Of a DNA stretch of 64,000 bases, positions 33,795-41,944 are shown in pieces. The DNA is taken from contig NZ_JAAGPI010000003.1 of assembly GCF_017104715.1 (NCBI RefSeq), positions 1-64,000 of the forward strand, written 5' to 3'. Each line of letters begins with the position of its first letter. The stretch's first letter is position 1. This DNA is from Burkholderia sp. Ac-20365 (GTDB lineage Bacteria > Pseudomonadota > Gammaproteobacteria > Burkholderiales > Burkholderiaceae). The position numbers and the translations under genes are program-made. The notes beneath the pieces were generated by a model. It worked only from the letters and a program-made list of their open reading frames with translations. It was not told the origin of the DNA and ran no database searches.

Positions 33795-35171
33795 ATGGAA
33801 ACGCGAACACTCATCTATCTGACGGATAGACCAGTGAACGAGTGGGTAGACGAACTCGTCGAACGCGGCTGGGACGTAAAAGTGATATCGACGTCGAAGC
33901 AGATTTCGATGCTCGAGACTGTCGGCGTCGTGGCGGGCGGTGTGGTCGATGTGAGAGCGACGTTTGCCATTAGCGATAGCGCGTTGCTCGAAAGAGCGTT
34001 ATCAATCGCATCAATTGGCTGGATCGCAATCGTCGGACAGGGACAACTGCATGACGAGCCCGACTTGCGAAGGCTCATTCACGGGTACTGTTCTGACTAC
34101 GTTACGCAGCCGCCAACGGCGATGCTCGTCGCTCAAGCGGTTGGACATGCGTACGGCATGCTCGGGCTGGCGGAGCAGCGCGTAATGCCCACTGTAGCCG
34201 CGGTGGCAGAGGGTGAGATGGTCGGTGCGTGTGAAGCCATGCACGCGCTGTTTCGCGCAATTCGCAAGGTCGCGATGACCGATGCTCCCGTTTTCATCGC
34301 GGGAGAATCCGGCACGGGCAAGGAGCTGACGGCGGCGGCGATTCATCGACGGTCCGTCCGGCATGCCCGACCGTTTGTCGCGATCAATTGCGGCGCAATT
34401 CCTCGTGAACTCATCCAGTCGGAGCTGTTCGGCCATGAGCGCGGCGCGTTCACTGGCGCCAACCAGCGGCGCCTTGGCCGCATTGAATCGGCCAACGGCG
34501 GAACCCTTTTTCTCGATGAGATCGGAGATCTGCCGCTGGAGAGCCAGGCGAGCCTGCTGCGGTTTCTGCAGGAGAGCACGGTTGACCGTCTGGGCGGGAC
34601 AGAATCGATTGACGTGAACGTTCGCATCATCTCCGCCACGCATGTGAATCTTGAGGCCGCTGTCAGGGATGGACGTTTTCGCGAGGATCTCTTTCACAGG
34701 TTGTGTGTGCTTCATCTTGAGGTGCCGCCGCTTCGTGAACGCAGCGACGACATTGAACTACTGGCTGATCACATGCTTGCCAGGTTCCGCCAGGGCGCGA
34801 GGCGCAAGCTCCACGGCTTTGCACCCGATGCCCTGCAGGCGATCGCGCGATATGGCTGGCCGGGCAACGTGCGTGAGCTTGGCAACCGTGTGCAACGGGC
34901 GGTGATCATGTCGGAGGGACGCCGGATAACGGCAGCGGATCTTGAGCTGGAGCATCTGATCAGCAAGAAGGGGATGACACTGAACCGGGCACGCGAGCTT
35001 GCCGAGCGGCAGGCAATCGAACAGGCGTTGCTTCGTCATCGTGGTCGCTACGTCGACGCGGCGCGCGAGCTGGGTGTATCGCGTGTGACGCTCTATCGGT
35101 TGCTTGGCGCACACGGGCTGAGGGATCAGACGGACCCGGCACCGGACAGGGCGAGCGCGCCCGTCGGGTAG
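33795..35171 (+). CDS. sigma-54-dependent activator, VpsR-like, with Fis-type HTH
   Basis: 458 residues from ATG 33795. N-terminal 130 residues look like a degenerate receiver domain (TLIYLTDRPVNEWVDELVER) without a clear phospho-Asp pocket, as in VpsR. The AAA+ domain has Walker A GESGTGKE, the sigma-54 contact loop GAFTGA, Walker B GGTLFLDEIGD and the Arg-finger region. A Fis-type HTH ends the protein (YVDAARELGVSRVTLYRLLG). VpsR-type proteins in Vibrio and Burkholderia respond to cyclic di-GMP and drive matrix genes. The next gene is hfq-like, 97 bases away. The GTG at 33543 is a longer alternative start. Confidence 0.88.
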   Translation: METRTLIYLTDRPVNEWVDELVERGWDVKVISTSKQISMLETVGVVAGGVVDVRATFAISDSALLERALSIASIGWIAIVGQGQLHDEPDLRRLIHGYCSDYVTQPPTAMLVAQAVGHAYGMLGLAEQRVMPTVAAVAEGEMVGACEAMHALFRAIRKVAMTDAPVFIAGESGTGKELTAAAIHRRSVRHARPFVAINCGAIPRELIQSELFGHERGAFTGANQRRLGRIESANGGTLFLDEIGDLPLESQASLLRFLQESTVDRLGGTESIDVNVRIISATHVNLEAAVRDGRFREDLFHRLCVLHLEVPPLRERSDDIELLADHMLARFRQGARRKLHGFAPDALQAIARYGWPGNVRELGNRVQRAVIMSEGRRITAADLELEHLISKKGMTLNRARELAERQAIEQALLRHRGRYVDAARELGVSRVTLYRLLGAHGLRDQTDPAPDRASAPVG

Positions 35172-35268
35172 CGCTCAGAGCGGCGATCAGCGTGCGCGCC
35201 AGGTTGTCGGGTCAGGGCCACGCATTGCAGAACCGTGAAATCATCAGGTCGCGTCAAAGGAAACATCG

Positions 35269-35550
35269 ATGTCGGAAACGGTGAAGGACGCACAACAGGA
35301 ATTTCTGGATGCCATGACCGTGAATGGGAAGGCCGTCTGGGTGTTCCTGATCAACGGCATCAAGCTGAGCGGCACCATCGCGGGCGTAGATACGCACGCT
35401 ATTTTCGTGCGATCGCCGGGCGGGATCCTGATGGTCTATAAACACGCGATAGCAACGGTGTGTGAGCCATACACGCGCCTGTGGGCAAGTCAAACCACGG
35501 GATCATCAGCGCGTGAGCACCATTCATCGTCTCGCGGATCACCTGCATAG
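35269..35550 (+). CDS. hfq: Hfq-like RNA chaperone
   Basis: 93 residues. Sm1 motif about 8-50 (QQEFLDAMTVNGKAVWVFLI, then NGIKLSGTIAGVD) and Sm2 motif MVYKHAIATV with the YKHAI core that binds U-rich RNA ends. Differences from housekeeping Hfq (HAIFV in place of the usual FDQF area, and a Ser-rich tail) suggest an additional, divergent copy, as many Burkholderia genomes carry two. AAAGGAAAC precedes ATG 35269. It follows the sigma-54 activator and may be cotranscribed. Confidence 0.88.
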   Translation: MSETVKDAQQEFLDAMTVNGKAVWVFLINGIKLSGTIAGVDTHAIFVRSPGGILMVYKHAIATVCEPYTRLWASQTTGSSAREHHSSSRGSPA

Positions 35551-35755
35551 GGGACGGGAGGTGGTGTTGCCTGGCAATACAGGCGTGAATATGCGTCGCC
35601 TGGTTATTACGTTTAGCACCCCTTGGCTGTCGAGTGTCGAACGTCCGCTACAGATCCGTGAGTCGACGCCAGCAGGGCTTGCGAGAGACCTGCCATGCCG
35701 CAGAATGTGCACTGTATCATCCGTGTGATCGGTTTCTTCAGGACTTACGCGACAA

Positions 35756-36211
35756 TCAACCGTCTGAAAGTGTAGGGCGTTTCATCCTCATAAGCTCTTT
35801 CACCTCATGCCGATCATCTGCGGATAAGATCGGGACCGTCAGCCATTTGCCATCGGGGTATGCGTGGGCTTCATCGTAGAGCTTGACCAGCTGTGGGCTC
35901 CAGAAATATCGCCGCGCCTCAAACTTCTCTCGCTCAGCTCGCCCCAAGACCACCAGAACCGAAAACTGCCGGTAAGCCGGCAGCAGAGTGCAGAAGGCCC
36001 GGGTCTTTTTGTAGCGCAGTGACCATCCGCGTTTCTTGCCACCATATAGCCAGTCTGGTGCGAAAACAGTGGGGTAGGATGCATCAATCCAGCTACGTAG
36101 CTCGACCCAATGTTCAAACGCCTCCGGCCCCATCCAGTCACGGACAATGTGCTCATCAGGTTGTGAAGTTTTGTCGGTGATTCTGTCACCGATCTGCGCG
36201 GACTGTTTCAC
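35756..36211 (-). CDS. DUF3788 family protein
   Basis: 151 residues, soluble. Segments VFAPDWLYGGKKRGWSLRYK, TRAFCTLLPAYRQFSVLVVL and the YDEAHAYPDGKW end fit the DUF3788 family, whose role is unknown. It stands alone on the minus strand downstream of hfq, convergent with it. Confidence 0.7.
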   Translation of the reverse strand: MKQSAQIGDRITDKTSQPDEHIVRDWMGPEAFEHWVELRSWIDASYPTVFAPDWLYGGKKRGWSLRYKKTRAFCTLLPAYRQFSVLVVLGRAEREKFEARRYFWSPQLVKLYDEAHAYPDGKWLTVPILSADDRHEVKELMRMKRPTLSDG

Positions 36212-36303
36212 GTTGCATTCCTCTTCGTCTTCATGGATGGACTGCTTCTAGTGGTGCTGACGCTCGACAGGCAACCACCCAAAGCGATATCCCTGGCTGC
36301 CAG

Positions 36304-36723
36304 TTACCTGATCGGCGTGGTCAGCGCTTTATCGTTGGTGTCGACGACGAACACAGCGATCAGCTTTGCAGGCTCGGTTTTGCTCGCGTTGCGGCTGGTC
36401 GAATGGATAGCGCCCGGCGGTTCGGACCAACTCTCGCCTGCCCGAAAGATGCGCGTCTCACCGTCATTCACCTTCGACTCGATCGCACCCTTGATCACGT
36501 AGGCGTAGATAAAGGCCGACTTCGCATGGGTGTGAGGCACGGAGGCCGCACCTGGCGCGTAATCGACTTCCACCGCAATCAGCGACTTGCCGGGGACATT
36601 GGGAATAACCCCTTCGAAGTGCTTCGAGACGGTTTCCCCTTCGCCGTCGTGCGCGGAGGCGCTGGCGGCTGTCACGATAGCGAGTGCCACGTAGCTGGCA
36701 GCGATGATGGTTCGGATCTTCAT
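36304..36723 (-). CDS. periplasmic cupin-domain protein
   Basis: 139 residues with a signal peptide ending SASAHDGE. Single cupin: PHTHAKSAFIYAYVIKGAIE is motif 1 (His-His and Glu ligands, with the Glu position weak), PPGAIHSTSRN is motif 2. The likely role is binding of a metal and small ligand in the periplasm; the substrate is unknown. AAAAGGAGAAG precedes ATG 36723. The upstream 50 bases contain the end of a broken GST gene. Confidence 0.82.
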   Translation of the reverse strand: MKIRTIIAASYVALAIVTAASASAHDGEGETVSKHFEGVIPNVPGKSLIAVEVDYAPGAASVPHTHAKSAFIYAYVIKGAIESKVNDGETRIFRAGESWSEPPGAIHSTSRNASKTEPAKLIAVFVVDTNDKALTTPIR

Positions 36724-36768
36724 GGACTTCTCCTTTTGAGAGCCGGCGAGTCGTTGCTCTGCCGAGTT

Positions 36769-36975
36769 TTATTCCCGTTGGGGTTGAGTGCAAAGGAATG
36801 CCGGATCCTGGTTCTCACTCGCCATGATGTCGACCCGGTGCGCTTCATAGGCCAGGCACGTCTCCTCCAGCATGATGCCGACCTTCACTCCATTGGGCGC
36901 CGGTAAGGAGAAGAGCTGGAGCCGATCGGGATAGTGCGCTGGCCAGCGCATGAAGATTGGATGATCGAATGTCAT
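36769..36975 (-). pseudogene. truncated glutathione S-transferase N-terminal domain
   Basis: 68 codons read LQLFSLPAPNGVKVGIMLEE then AYEAHRVDIMASENQDPAFL, the thioredoxin-fold N-terminus of GST proteins of the YghU/Gst type. After DPAFL the frame goes to CTQPQRE and a stop; removing one T of the TTT at that point gives ALNPNGNK, the expected continuation (ALNPNGKIPAI), but after a few codons similarity ends at the cupin gene's leader. The C-terminal helical domain is gone, so this is a dead fragment. Confidence 0.75.
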
Positions 36976-37097
36976 TTTGTTTCCGGTGAGCGAGCGGAGC
37001 CAGCCATGAACATGACATGGCCGACTCCTCCGCCCGGATCCGTGCCGCGGCCGTCGCCATCAGGCAAGCAGACCACATTGCTCCAGGCTAATGGGGT

Positions 37098-37646
37098 TTA
37101 GATCGAGCCTGCTGGGACAACTGCGGGGAAATCCTTCTCGGGATCGAACACGTTGTTGAAGAAGTTCGTCAGGGAATACATGGCCACCAGCGCGACGACC
37201 TCCATGACGTTTGCATCCGTGTAGCCGGCATCGCGTACAGCTTGCAGATCGGCGCCGCTGACCTGGCCGCGGGTTTCAATGACCTTCCGCGCGAACTGGA
37301 CGGCTGCATCCCGTTTCGGATCGGTCGCGTGGCCCTTCCGCGCGAGAATGATTTCATCGGCCGGCAGCTTCGCCATATGCTCAGCCGTGAAGCTGTGAAC
37401 CGTCAGGCAGTAGTTGCAACCGTTCACTTCGGAGACAGCCAGGCCGATGCTGTCACGCGTTTTCACGTCAAGTGCCTTGCTCAAGGAGCCAAGCAGCGTC
37501 GCCCACGCATTGAACGCAATTGGGCTCTGCGCGAAGGCCGCCATCATGTTGGGGGTGAATCCGATATTTTTCGTGAACGCATCGAGTGTCGGCTTCGAAT
37601 CGTTCGGTACCTGGTCCTGCTTTAAGATAGTAGTCCTTGTCATCAC
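37098..37646 (-). CDS. AhpD-like/carboxymuconolactone decarboxylase family peroxidase-related protein
   Basis: 182 residues, all-helical CMD/AhpD fold. The redox motif is CNYCLTVH (CxxC with the following His), preceded by LAVSEVNG and followed by GHATDPKRDAAVQFARKVIE. Such proteins reduce peroxides through the CxxC pair with partner reductants; the exact reductant is unknown. It lies in a minus-strand series of redox and detoxification genes. Confidence 0.88.
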   Translation of the reverse strand: MMTRTTILKQDQVPNDSKPTLDAFTKNIGFTPNMMAAFAQSPIAFNAWATLLGSLSKALDVKTRDSIGLAVSEVNGCNYCLTVHSFTAEHMAKLPADEIILARKGHATDPKRDAAVQFARKVIETRGQVSGADLQAVRDAGYTDANVMEVVALVAMYSLTNFFNNVFDPEKDFPAVVPAGSI

Positions 37647-37833
37647 AGTCTCTATAAGTTACGGGTTTTACTGCTTGAGGAAACTTCAGGGGGAAACCAC
37701 TTCCTCGGCTTACTTCATGCCTCGCTTCGGCGCGAAGCGGGTTGGGCCTTCAGAATGGGAGGTATCTTGCTCCCTGCCTCCTGTTTTCGTGGCCACCTTG
37801 TCGATGCCTGCGATCGCCGCGGCGACGACGCGC

Positions 37834-38469
37834 TTACACCAGCGCCAATACATCGGCCACGGGACGGCGCGGCTTCTGTGCCCAGTTTCCTGGTCGCTCT
37901 ACCCCGATGGACAACAGCAGGACGGGCACTTCGTCCGCGGCCAGCCCGAATTCGCGGTGCACCGCTTCGGCATCGAAACCGATCATCGGCGTCGAACCCA
38001 GGCCCAGTGAGCGGGCTGCATAGATCATCGCCGCCGCGCCAAAGGTGGCGGTGCGGACGGCTTCGTCACGTCGGCGCTGCGGATACGCCATGTACAGATC
38101 GCGTGCCGGATTTTCCCATTCCGGTACCATCGCGGCCGGCATGACGCCTGCCTCCACCAGAGGCGCCAGGCGCTCCGGTATGACGCTCGTATCGACCAGC
38201 TGTCCGCAGACGATGAAGGTAACAGCCGCGTCCGTGACTGCGGGCTGGTTCCAGGCGATCGGACTGAGCCGTGCCTTCGCTTCAGGCGTGCGCACGGCGA
38301 TGAAACGCCAGTTCTGCAAGTGGAAGGATGTCGGCGCACTGGTGCCGATCCGGACCAGTTCGTGGATCTGTTCGTCACTCAAGGTGGAAGCGGAGTCGTA
38401 ATACTTCGCGGCGCTGCGGCTCAGGATGCATTCGATGACTGCGTTGGTCATGGTGGTTCCATTGGTCAT
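37834..38469 (-). CDS. nitroreductase family protein
   Basis: 211 residues, FMN-dependent nitroreductase fold. The FMN site residues are in ILSRSAAKYYDSAS (RS-x-R/K region), SAPTSFHLQNWRFIAV and GLGSTPMIGFDAEAVHREFG. It would reduce nitro or quinone compounds with NAD(P)H. Start ATG 38469 has AGGAA seven bases upstream. The AraC gene at 38805-39761 is upstream on the same strand and may control it. Confidence 0.9.
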   Translation of the reverse strand: MTNGTTMTNAVIECILSRSAAKYYDSASTLSDEQIHELVRIGTSAPTSFHLQNWRFIAVRTPEAKARLSPIAWNQPAVTDAAVTFIVCGQLVDTSVIPERLAPLVEAGVMPAAMVPEWENPARDLYMAYPQRRRDEAVRTATFGAAAMIYAARSLGLGSTPMIGFDAEAVHREFGLAADEVPVLLLSIGVERPGNWAQKPRRPVADVLALV

Positions 38470-38804
38470 GTCGATTCCTATGGGTGGTGAGAGAGGTTGT
38501 GGTGCACGAGTCTTTTCGGTACCGCGTCTTCATCAGGTGGTTGGGAGCCTCTAATTTAGGCGCATGCGAAAGCATTTTCACGCCTGCATTTGCTCAATAA
38601 ACTATCCAAAAGGATCAAGTAACCGCGGACGTTTCATCCACCACTTCACAGGATGGGATGAAGCTTTTTGTCTCATCGGGATCAGGATTCAGATGTAGAC
38701 GAACGCGTCGAGAGTCGCCGTTGAAAATGAGCGGCCACTTCACGCCGACGCTTCTCACGCCGCATTCACGCATCACAGCAAAGCGCAGTGAGAGTTCGCG
38801 GCTG
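38470..38804. other. gap with an unassigned small minus-strand frame
   Basis: A minus-strand frame (38615-38839) reads MRECGVRSVGVKWPLIFNGD and NPDPDETKSFIPSCE, which looks protein-like in composition but matches no family I know and overlaps the end of the AraC gene. It may be a small gene or a remnant. The rest holds the nitroreductase promoter. Confidence 0.35.
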
Positions 38805-39761
38805 TTACTGACACTTGCGCGCCTGACGGCGCCATTCACCAGCCGTCATTCCCATCCGGTCGGCGAACAGGCGCCGGAATGACGATACAGACTGGTACCC
38901 TACCTGTTCCGCGATGGCCTCCGTGCTCAACGTCGAATTCTTCAGTTCGTTTGCAGCGAGGCTCATGCGGATATCAGTCAGCAGGTCAATGGCCGAGCGC
39001 CCGAGCGTGTCCTGGAAGTGCCGCATGAAGGTGGCGCGTGACATGCTGCACAAGGCGGCCAGATCGGGCAGACTCCAGGCCCGGGTGGGATCGGAGAACA
39101 TGGCTGAAATGGCCGGAGCCAGTCGTGGATGACCGGCGAGCGCCAGCAGGCCTGCCGGTGCCTGTTCGGATTCGCTCGCCTCGCGCAGCACGAGAGTGAA
39201 AAGCGCCGAACTGAGTGCGTTGAGGATCGCGTATCCGCCCACCTTGTCTCCCGTGGACTCTTCGCGCATCAGCCCCACAAAGCTGGCGAGTTGATTCGAA
39301 GCGGACCCGATGCCGTTTTCACCATCGTCATTCATGGTCCGTACCACCAGATCTGTGGGCAGGTAATTGCGAATCAGCCGATCATGAGGTGGCGCAATGA
39401 AAAATCGCCCGCACAACATGTCCAGAGTGTCGCCAGTGCCTTCATTCTCGCTGAGCGTCAACCCGGCAGAACTTTCGCGTTCGTGAGTAGGCCCGGGGTC
39501 ACGTCCGCTGCCGTCATGCAGAACGTGCGCCGATCCGTGAGGCATTAGCACGATGTCGCCACCCACCAGCTCTCTGATCATTCCTGTCTCCGGATTCTCG
39601 ACGATGGCCCGTCCCTTGAGCACAATGTGGTAGGGGATCTCGTTCGCTGCCGACTCGGCCCAGTCCAAACGCCATGGCGCGCCGTACGTGCAACGGACTT
39701 CCAGCCGGCCGGTGATAGTGATCATTTGCAGCAGGTGACTCAGCCAGTCGACTTGAGACAT
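38805..39761 (-). CDS. AraC family regulator with N-terminal cupin
   Basis: 318 residues. The first 180 form an AraC-type cupin ligand domain (IPYHIVLKGRAIVENPETG, GGDIVLMPHGSAHVLHDGSG); the last 100 form a double HTH (DLAALCSMSRATFMRHFQDT and AEQVGYQSVSSFRRLFADRM). This AraC_binding_2-type layout is frequent next to oxidoreductases in Burkholderia. The neighbouring nitroreductase and SDR are likely targets. Confidence 0.9.
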   Translation of the reverse strand: MSQVDWLSHLLQMITITGRLEVRCTYGAPWRLDWAESAANEIPYHIVLKGRAIVENPETGMIRELVGGDIVLMPHGSAHVLHDGSGRDPGPTHERESSAGLTLSENEGTGDTLDMLCGRFFIAPPHDRLIRNYLPTDLVVRTMNDDGENGIGSASNQLASFVGLMREESTGDKVGGYAILNALSSALFTLVLREASESEQAPAGLLALAGHPRLAPAISAMFSDPTRAWSLPDLAALCSMSRATFMRHFQDTLGRSAIDLLTDIRMSLAANELKNSTLSTEAIAEQVGYQSVSSFRRLFADRMGMTAGEWRRQARKCQ

Positions 39762-39887
39762 AGAATTCCGTTAGGCCTCAGCGTAGGAAAGATCGGGATG
39801 TGGTCAGGCTATTGCGCCAGCACTCACGTGAACGTTGGTTCATTTAGCGCCACGTGCTTCCTGTCTGGCAATTGCTGTCGACGCATC

Positions 39888-40598
39888 TCAGCGGCCAGCA
39901 CTTTGTCCGCCGTCAACGTGCAGGATCTCTCCTGTGATAAACAGTGCGGAATCAAGAAAGAGAATCGCGTCCGCGATATCGCTCATCTCCCCGATGCGTC
40001 CCAGCGGATTAAACGCTCCGAGTGCATCATGAGTCTCCGGTGCGTGCATCGGCGATCTGATGATTCCGGGCGCGACCGCGTTCACGCGAATCCCCTTTCG
40101 TGCGTATTCGATCGCGAGTGACTTCGTAGCGGCATTCAGACCACCCTTGGTCATCGCTGCCAGTGCGGAATACACGCCGGTGTAAGCAGTGTCAGCAATG
40201 CTGGCGGTCACGGTAACCACGTGACCGCGCGAATGCTTCTCCATTTCGGTAATGGCGAGTTGCGTCATGTAAAAGAAGCCCCTCATGTTCACGTCTATCA
40301 CTGCAGCGAAATCTTCGGAGGTGTTTTTGGTGAATGGCTTTCCGATGTAGATGCCCGCATTGTTCACCAGCGTGTCGATCCGGCCAAAACGGGCGACGCC
40401 CTCGGCAATGACGCGCTGCGCGACGGTCCGATCAGCGATATCACCGGCTACCGTCAGGACGTTCGCGTCGTCCGAAGGGATGATCGAACGTGCATTTGCA
40501 ACGACCGCATAATCGAGTTCGCGGAATGCGCGAACGATCGCGGCGCCAATCCCGCGCGACGCGCCGGTAACGACCACAACCTTTCGTGACATGCTCAT
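39888..40598 (-). CDS. SDR family oxidoreductase with a non-canonical active site
   Basis: 236 residues, Rossmann fold with VVTGASRGIGAAIVRAFREL and NNAGIYIG. The active-site segment reads VYSALAAMTKGGLNAATKSL. The usual YxxxK is not in register: from the Lys that precedes GGLNAAT, the residue four back is Ala, not Tyr. A branch of SDR proteins with this ALA-x-TK-GGLNAAT wording exists, so it may be functional by another arrangement or not catalytic. It stands between the AraC gene and a DUF3331 gene. Confidence 0.8.
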   Translation of the reverse strand: MSMSRKVVVVTGASRGIGAAIVRAFRELDYAVVANARSIIPSDDANVLTVAGDIADRTVAQRVIAEGVARFGRIDTLVNNAGIYIGKPFTKNTSEDFAAVIDVNMRGFFYMTQLAITEMEKHSRGHVVTVTASIADTAYTGVYSALAAMTKGGLNAATKSLAIEYARKGIRVNAVAPGIIRSPMHAPETHDALGAFNPLGRIGEMSDIADAILFLDSALFITGEILHVDGGQSAGR

Positions 40599-40610
40599 AC
40601 TTTAGTACCT

Positions 40611-40895
40611 TTAAAGTGAGGGTCCCGGGAGAAAGCCAGACACTGCGGAAGCCAGAATCATCCGGTGATGATTGATGGGCACTTGGGATCGATAGGCGCG
40701 CGGACGAAAAACCGAATCCCCGCGGCGTATTTGCTTACCGGACAGCACACAAACCGCGTCCGCGCGTGCGAAACCGATACCCCAGATCTGACTCGCGTAA
40801 TGACCCAGACAGGGATCGCTCCAGCGTATGCTGATTGTCGTCGACGACAGCTTCTCCACGATCGAGATGTGCAAGGGCGAACGTTCGTTTTGCAT
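40611..40895 (-). CDS. DUF3331 domain protein
   Basis: 94 residues. TISIRWSDPCLGHYASQIWG, ADAVCVLSGKQIRRGDSVFR and a final MILASAV match the DUF3331 family, known almost only from Burkholderia relatives, of unknown function. The two cysteines in VCVLSG-type segment are conserved in pattern. It lies 12 bases upstream of the SDR gene on the same strand, so likely cotranscribed. Confidence 0.7.
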   Translation of the reverse strand: MQNERSPLHISIVEKLSSTTISIRWSDPCLGHYASQIWGIGFARADAVCVLSGKQIRRGDSVFRPRAYRSQVPINHHRMILASAVSGFLPGPSL

Positions 40896-41058
40896 GGTCG
40901 GATGTCGCTCATCATCAAAGCCTTAGCGGTAAGCCAGGACGTGTTCCCAGGAACTCGGTATCGAACGTGCATCCGTGTCTGGTCAACATCAATGATTAGC
41001 TTCAGATAGCAGTCCTTTTCATAGTATTAATCCTTTTAGATTGCCGATTTTCGTCTGC

Positions 41059-41691
41059 TCAAACGGGGCAGCGCACGAGGCTTTCCATCGCTGGCTGGAT
41101 GCCCGCAATGAGCGAGCGACGAAGCTCGGCCGCGCGAGCATCATCGATGAAGGCGGTAGCCTGCAACGGCAGATAGTGGACAGTATTGAGACCGATGCAG
41201 CCGAGTACAGCGTCAAGATAGGGCGTAAGGAAATCGGGCTGATTGGCGCGATCGCCCGTGAACACACCCCCCGAAGCGATCCCGACGAATACCGGGCGGT
41301 CCCGAAGCAAGCCGACCTTGCCTGTCGGTGTCGACTTCATCGTGCGGCCGACGCGGAGAATCTGGTCGATCCACGCCTTCAGGACGGATGGGACGGTGAA
41401 ATTGTTCATTGGTGTTCCGATGACGATGACATCGGAACACTCGACCTCCTGTATCAGCTGCTCGGCCTGAATTACCGCTTCGGCAGACCGACCAGCCGCG
41501 GCCAGCGACGCGGGCGTCGAGAGCGCGGCAGCGTAGGCGGCCTCGAGGTGAGGTATCGGTTCATATCCCAGATCGCGGCGGCGAATATGCGCGTCAGGGA
41601 GGATCGTGAGAAGCCTCTCGACGATCGCTGCCGACAACTGTCGACTGTGCGACTCCCGTCGCGGGCTGCAATCGATATGCAGGATATTCAT
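41059..41691 (-). CDS. azoR: FMN-dependent NADH-azoreductase family protein
   Basis: 210 residues, flavodoxin-like fold. From ATG 41691 (AGAGGA six bases before) it begins MNILHIDCSPRRESHSRQLS (FMN-phosphate loop) and has VIGTPMNNFTVPSVLKAWID, the PMYNF-type FMN segment of AzoR, and VGIASGGVFTGDR. It reduces azo dyes and quinones with NADH in the family. It is divergent from a MocR regulator with a palindrome between them, so it is probably the target. Symbol by family only. Confidence 0.87.
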   Translation of the reverse strand: MNILHIDCSPRRESHSRQLSAAIVERLLTILPDAHIRRRDLGYEPIPHLEAAYAAALSTPASLAAAGRSAEAVIQAEQLIQEVECSDVIVIGTPMNNFTVPSVLKAWIDQILRVGRTMKSTPTGKVGLLRDRPVFVGIASGGVFTGDRANQPDFLTPYLDAVLGCIGLNTVHYLPLQATAFIDDARAAELRRSLIAGIQPAMESLVRCPV

Positions 41692-41868
41692 TCCTCTTTC
41701 TCCGGCCGCTTCATAAAGGCAGAGTGGCGTCGAGCGCCTGCTCAGGGTGAGAGTGGCAGGTTCTGACGCGTCTCTTCCACATGTCATCGGGTTTCGCGCG
41801 AGACGCAAACAGAACTGGACGAGTGATCGTCGGCAGGCATCTCCGCGTTGGCCCTACATTGATATCAA

Positions 41869-41903
41869 CGATGGTGCGTTTATTCTGTACCATCGATGGT
41901 ACG
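41869..41903. promoter_or_regulatory. repeat and palindrome between azoR and mocR genes
   Basis: CGATGGTGCG (41869-41878) and CGATGGTACG (41894-41903) are direct repeats 25 bases apart. The second lies inside a perfect 16-base palindrome at 41887-41902 (GTACCATCGATGGTAC). MocR/PdxR proteins usually bind such paired direct repeats near their own promoter. Confidence 0.6.
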
Positions 41904-41944
41904 AACAGAAGAACCAAGATCAACCACTTTTGTGTGTACCAAGA

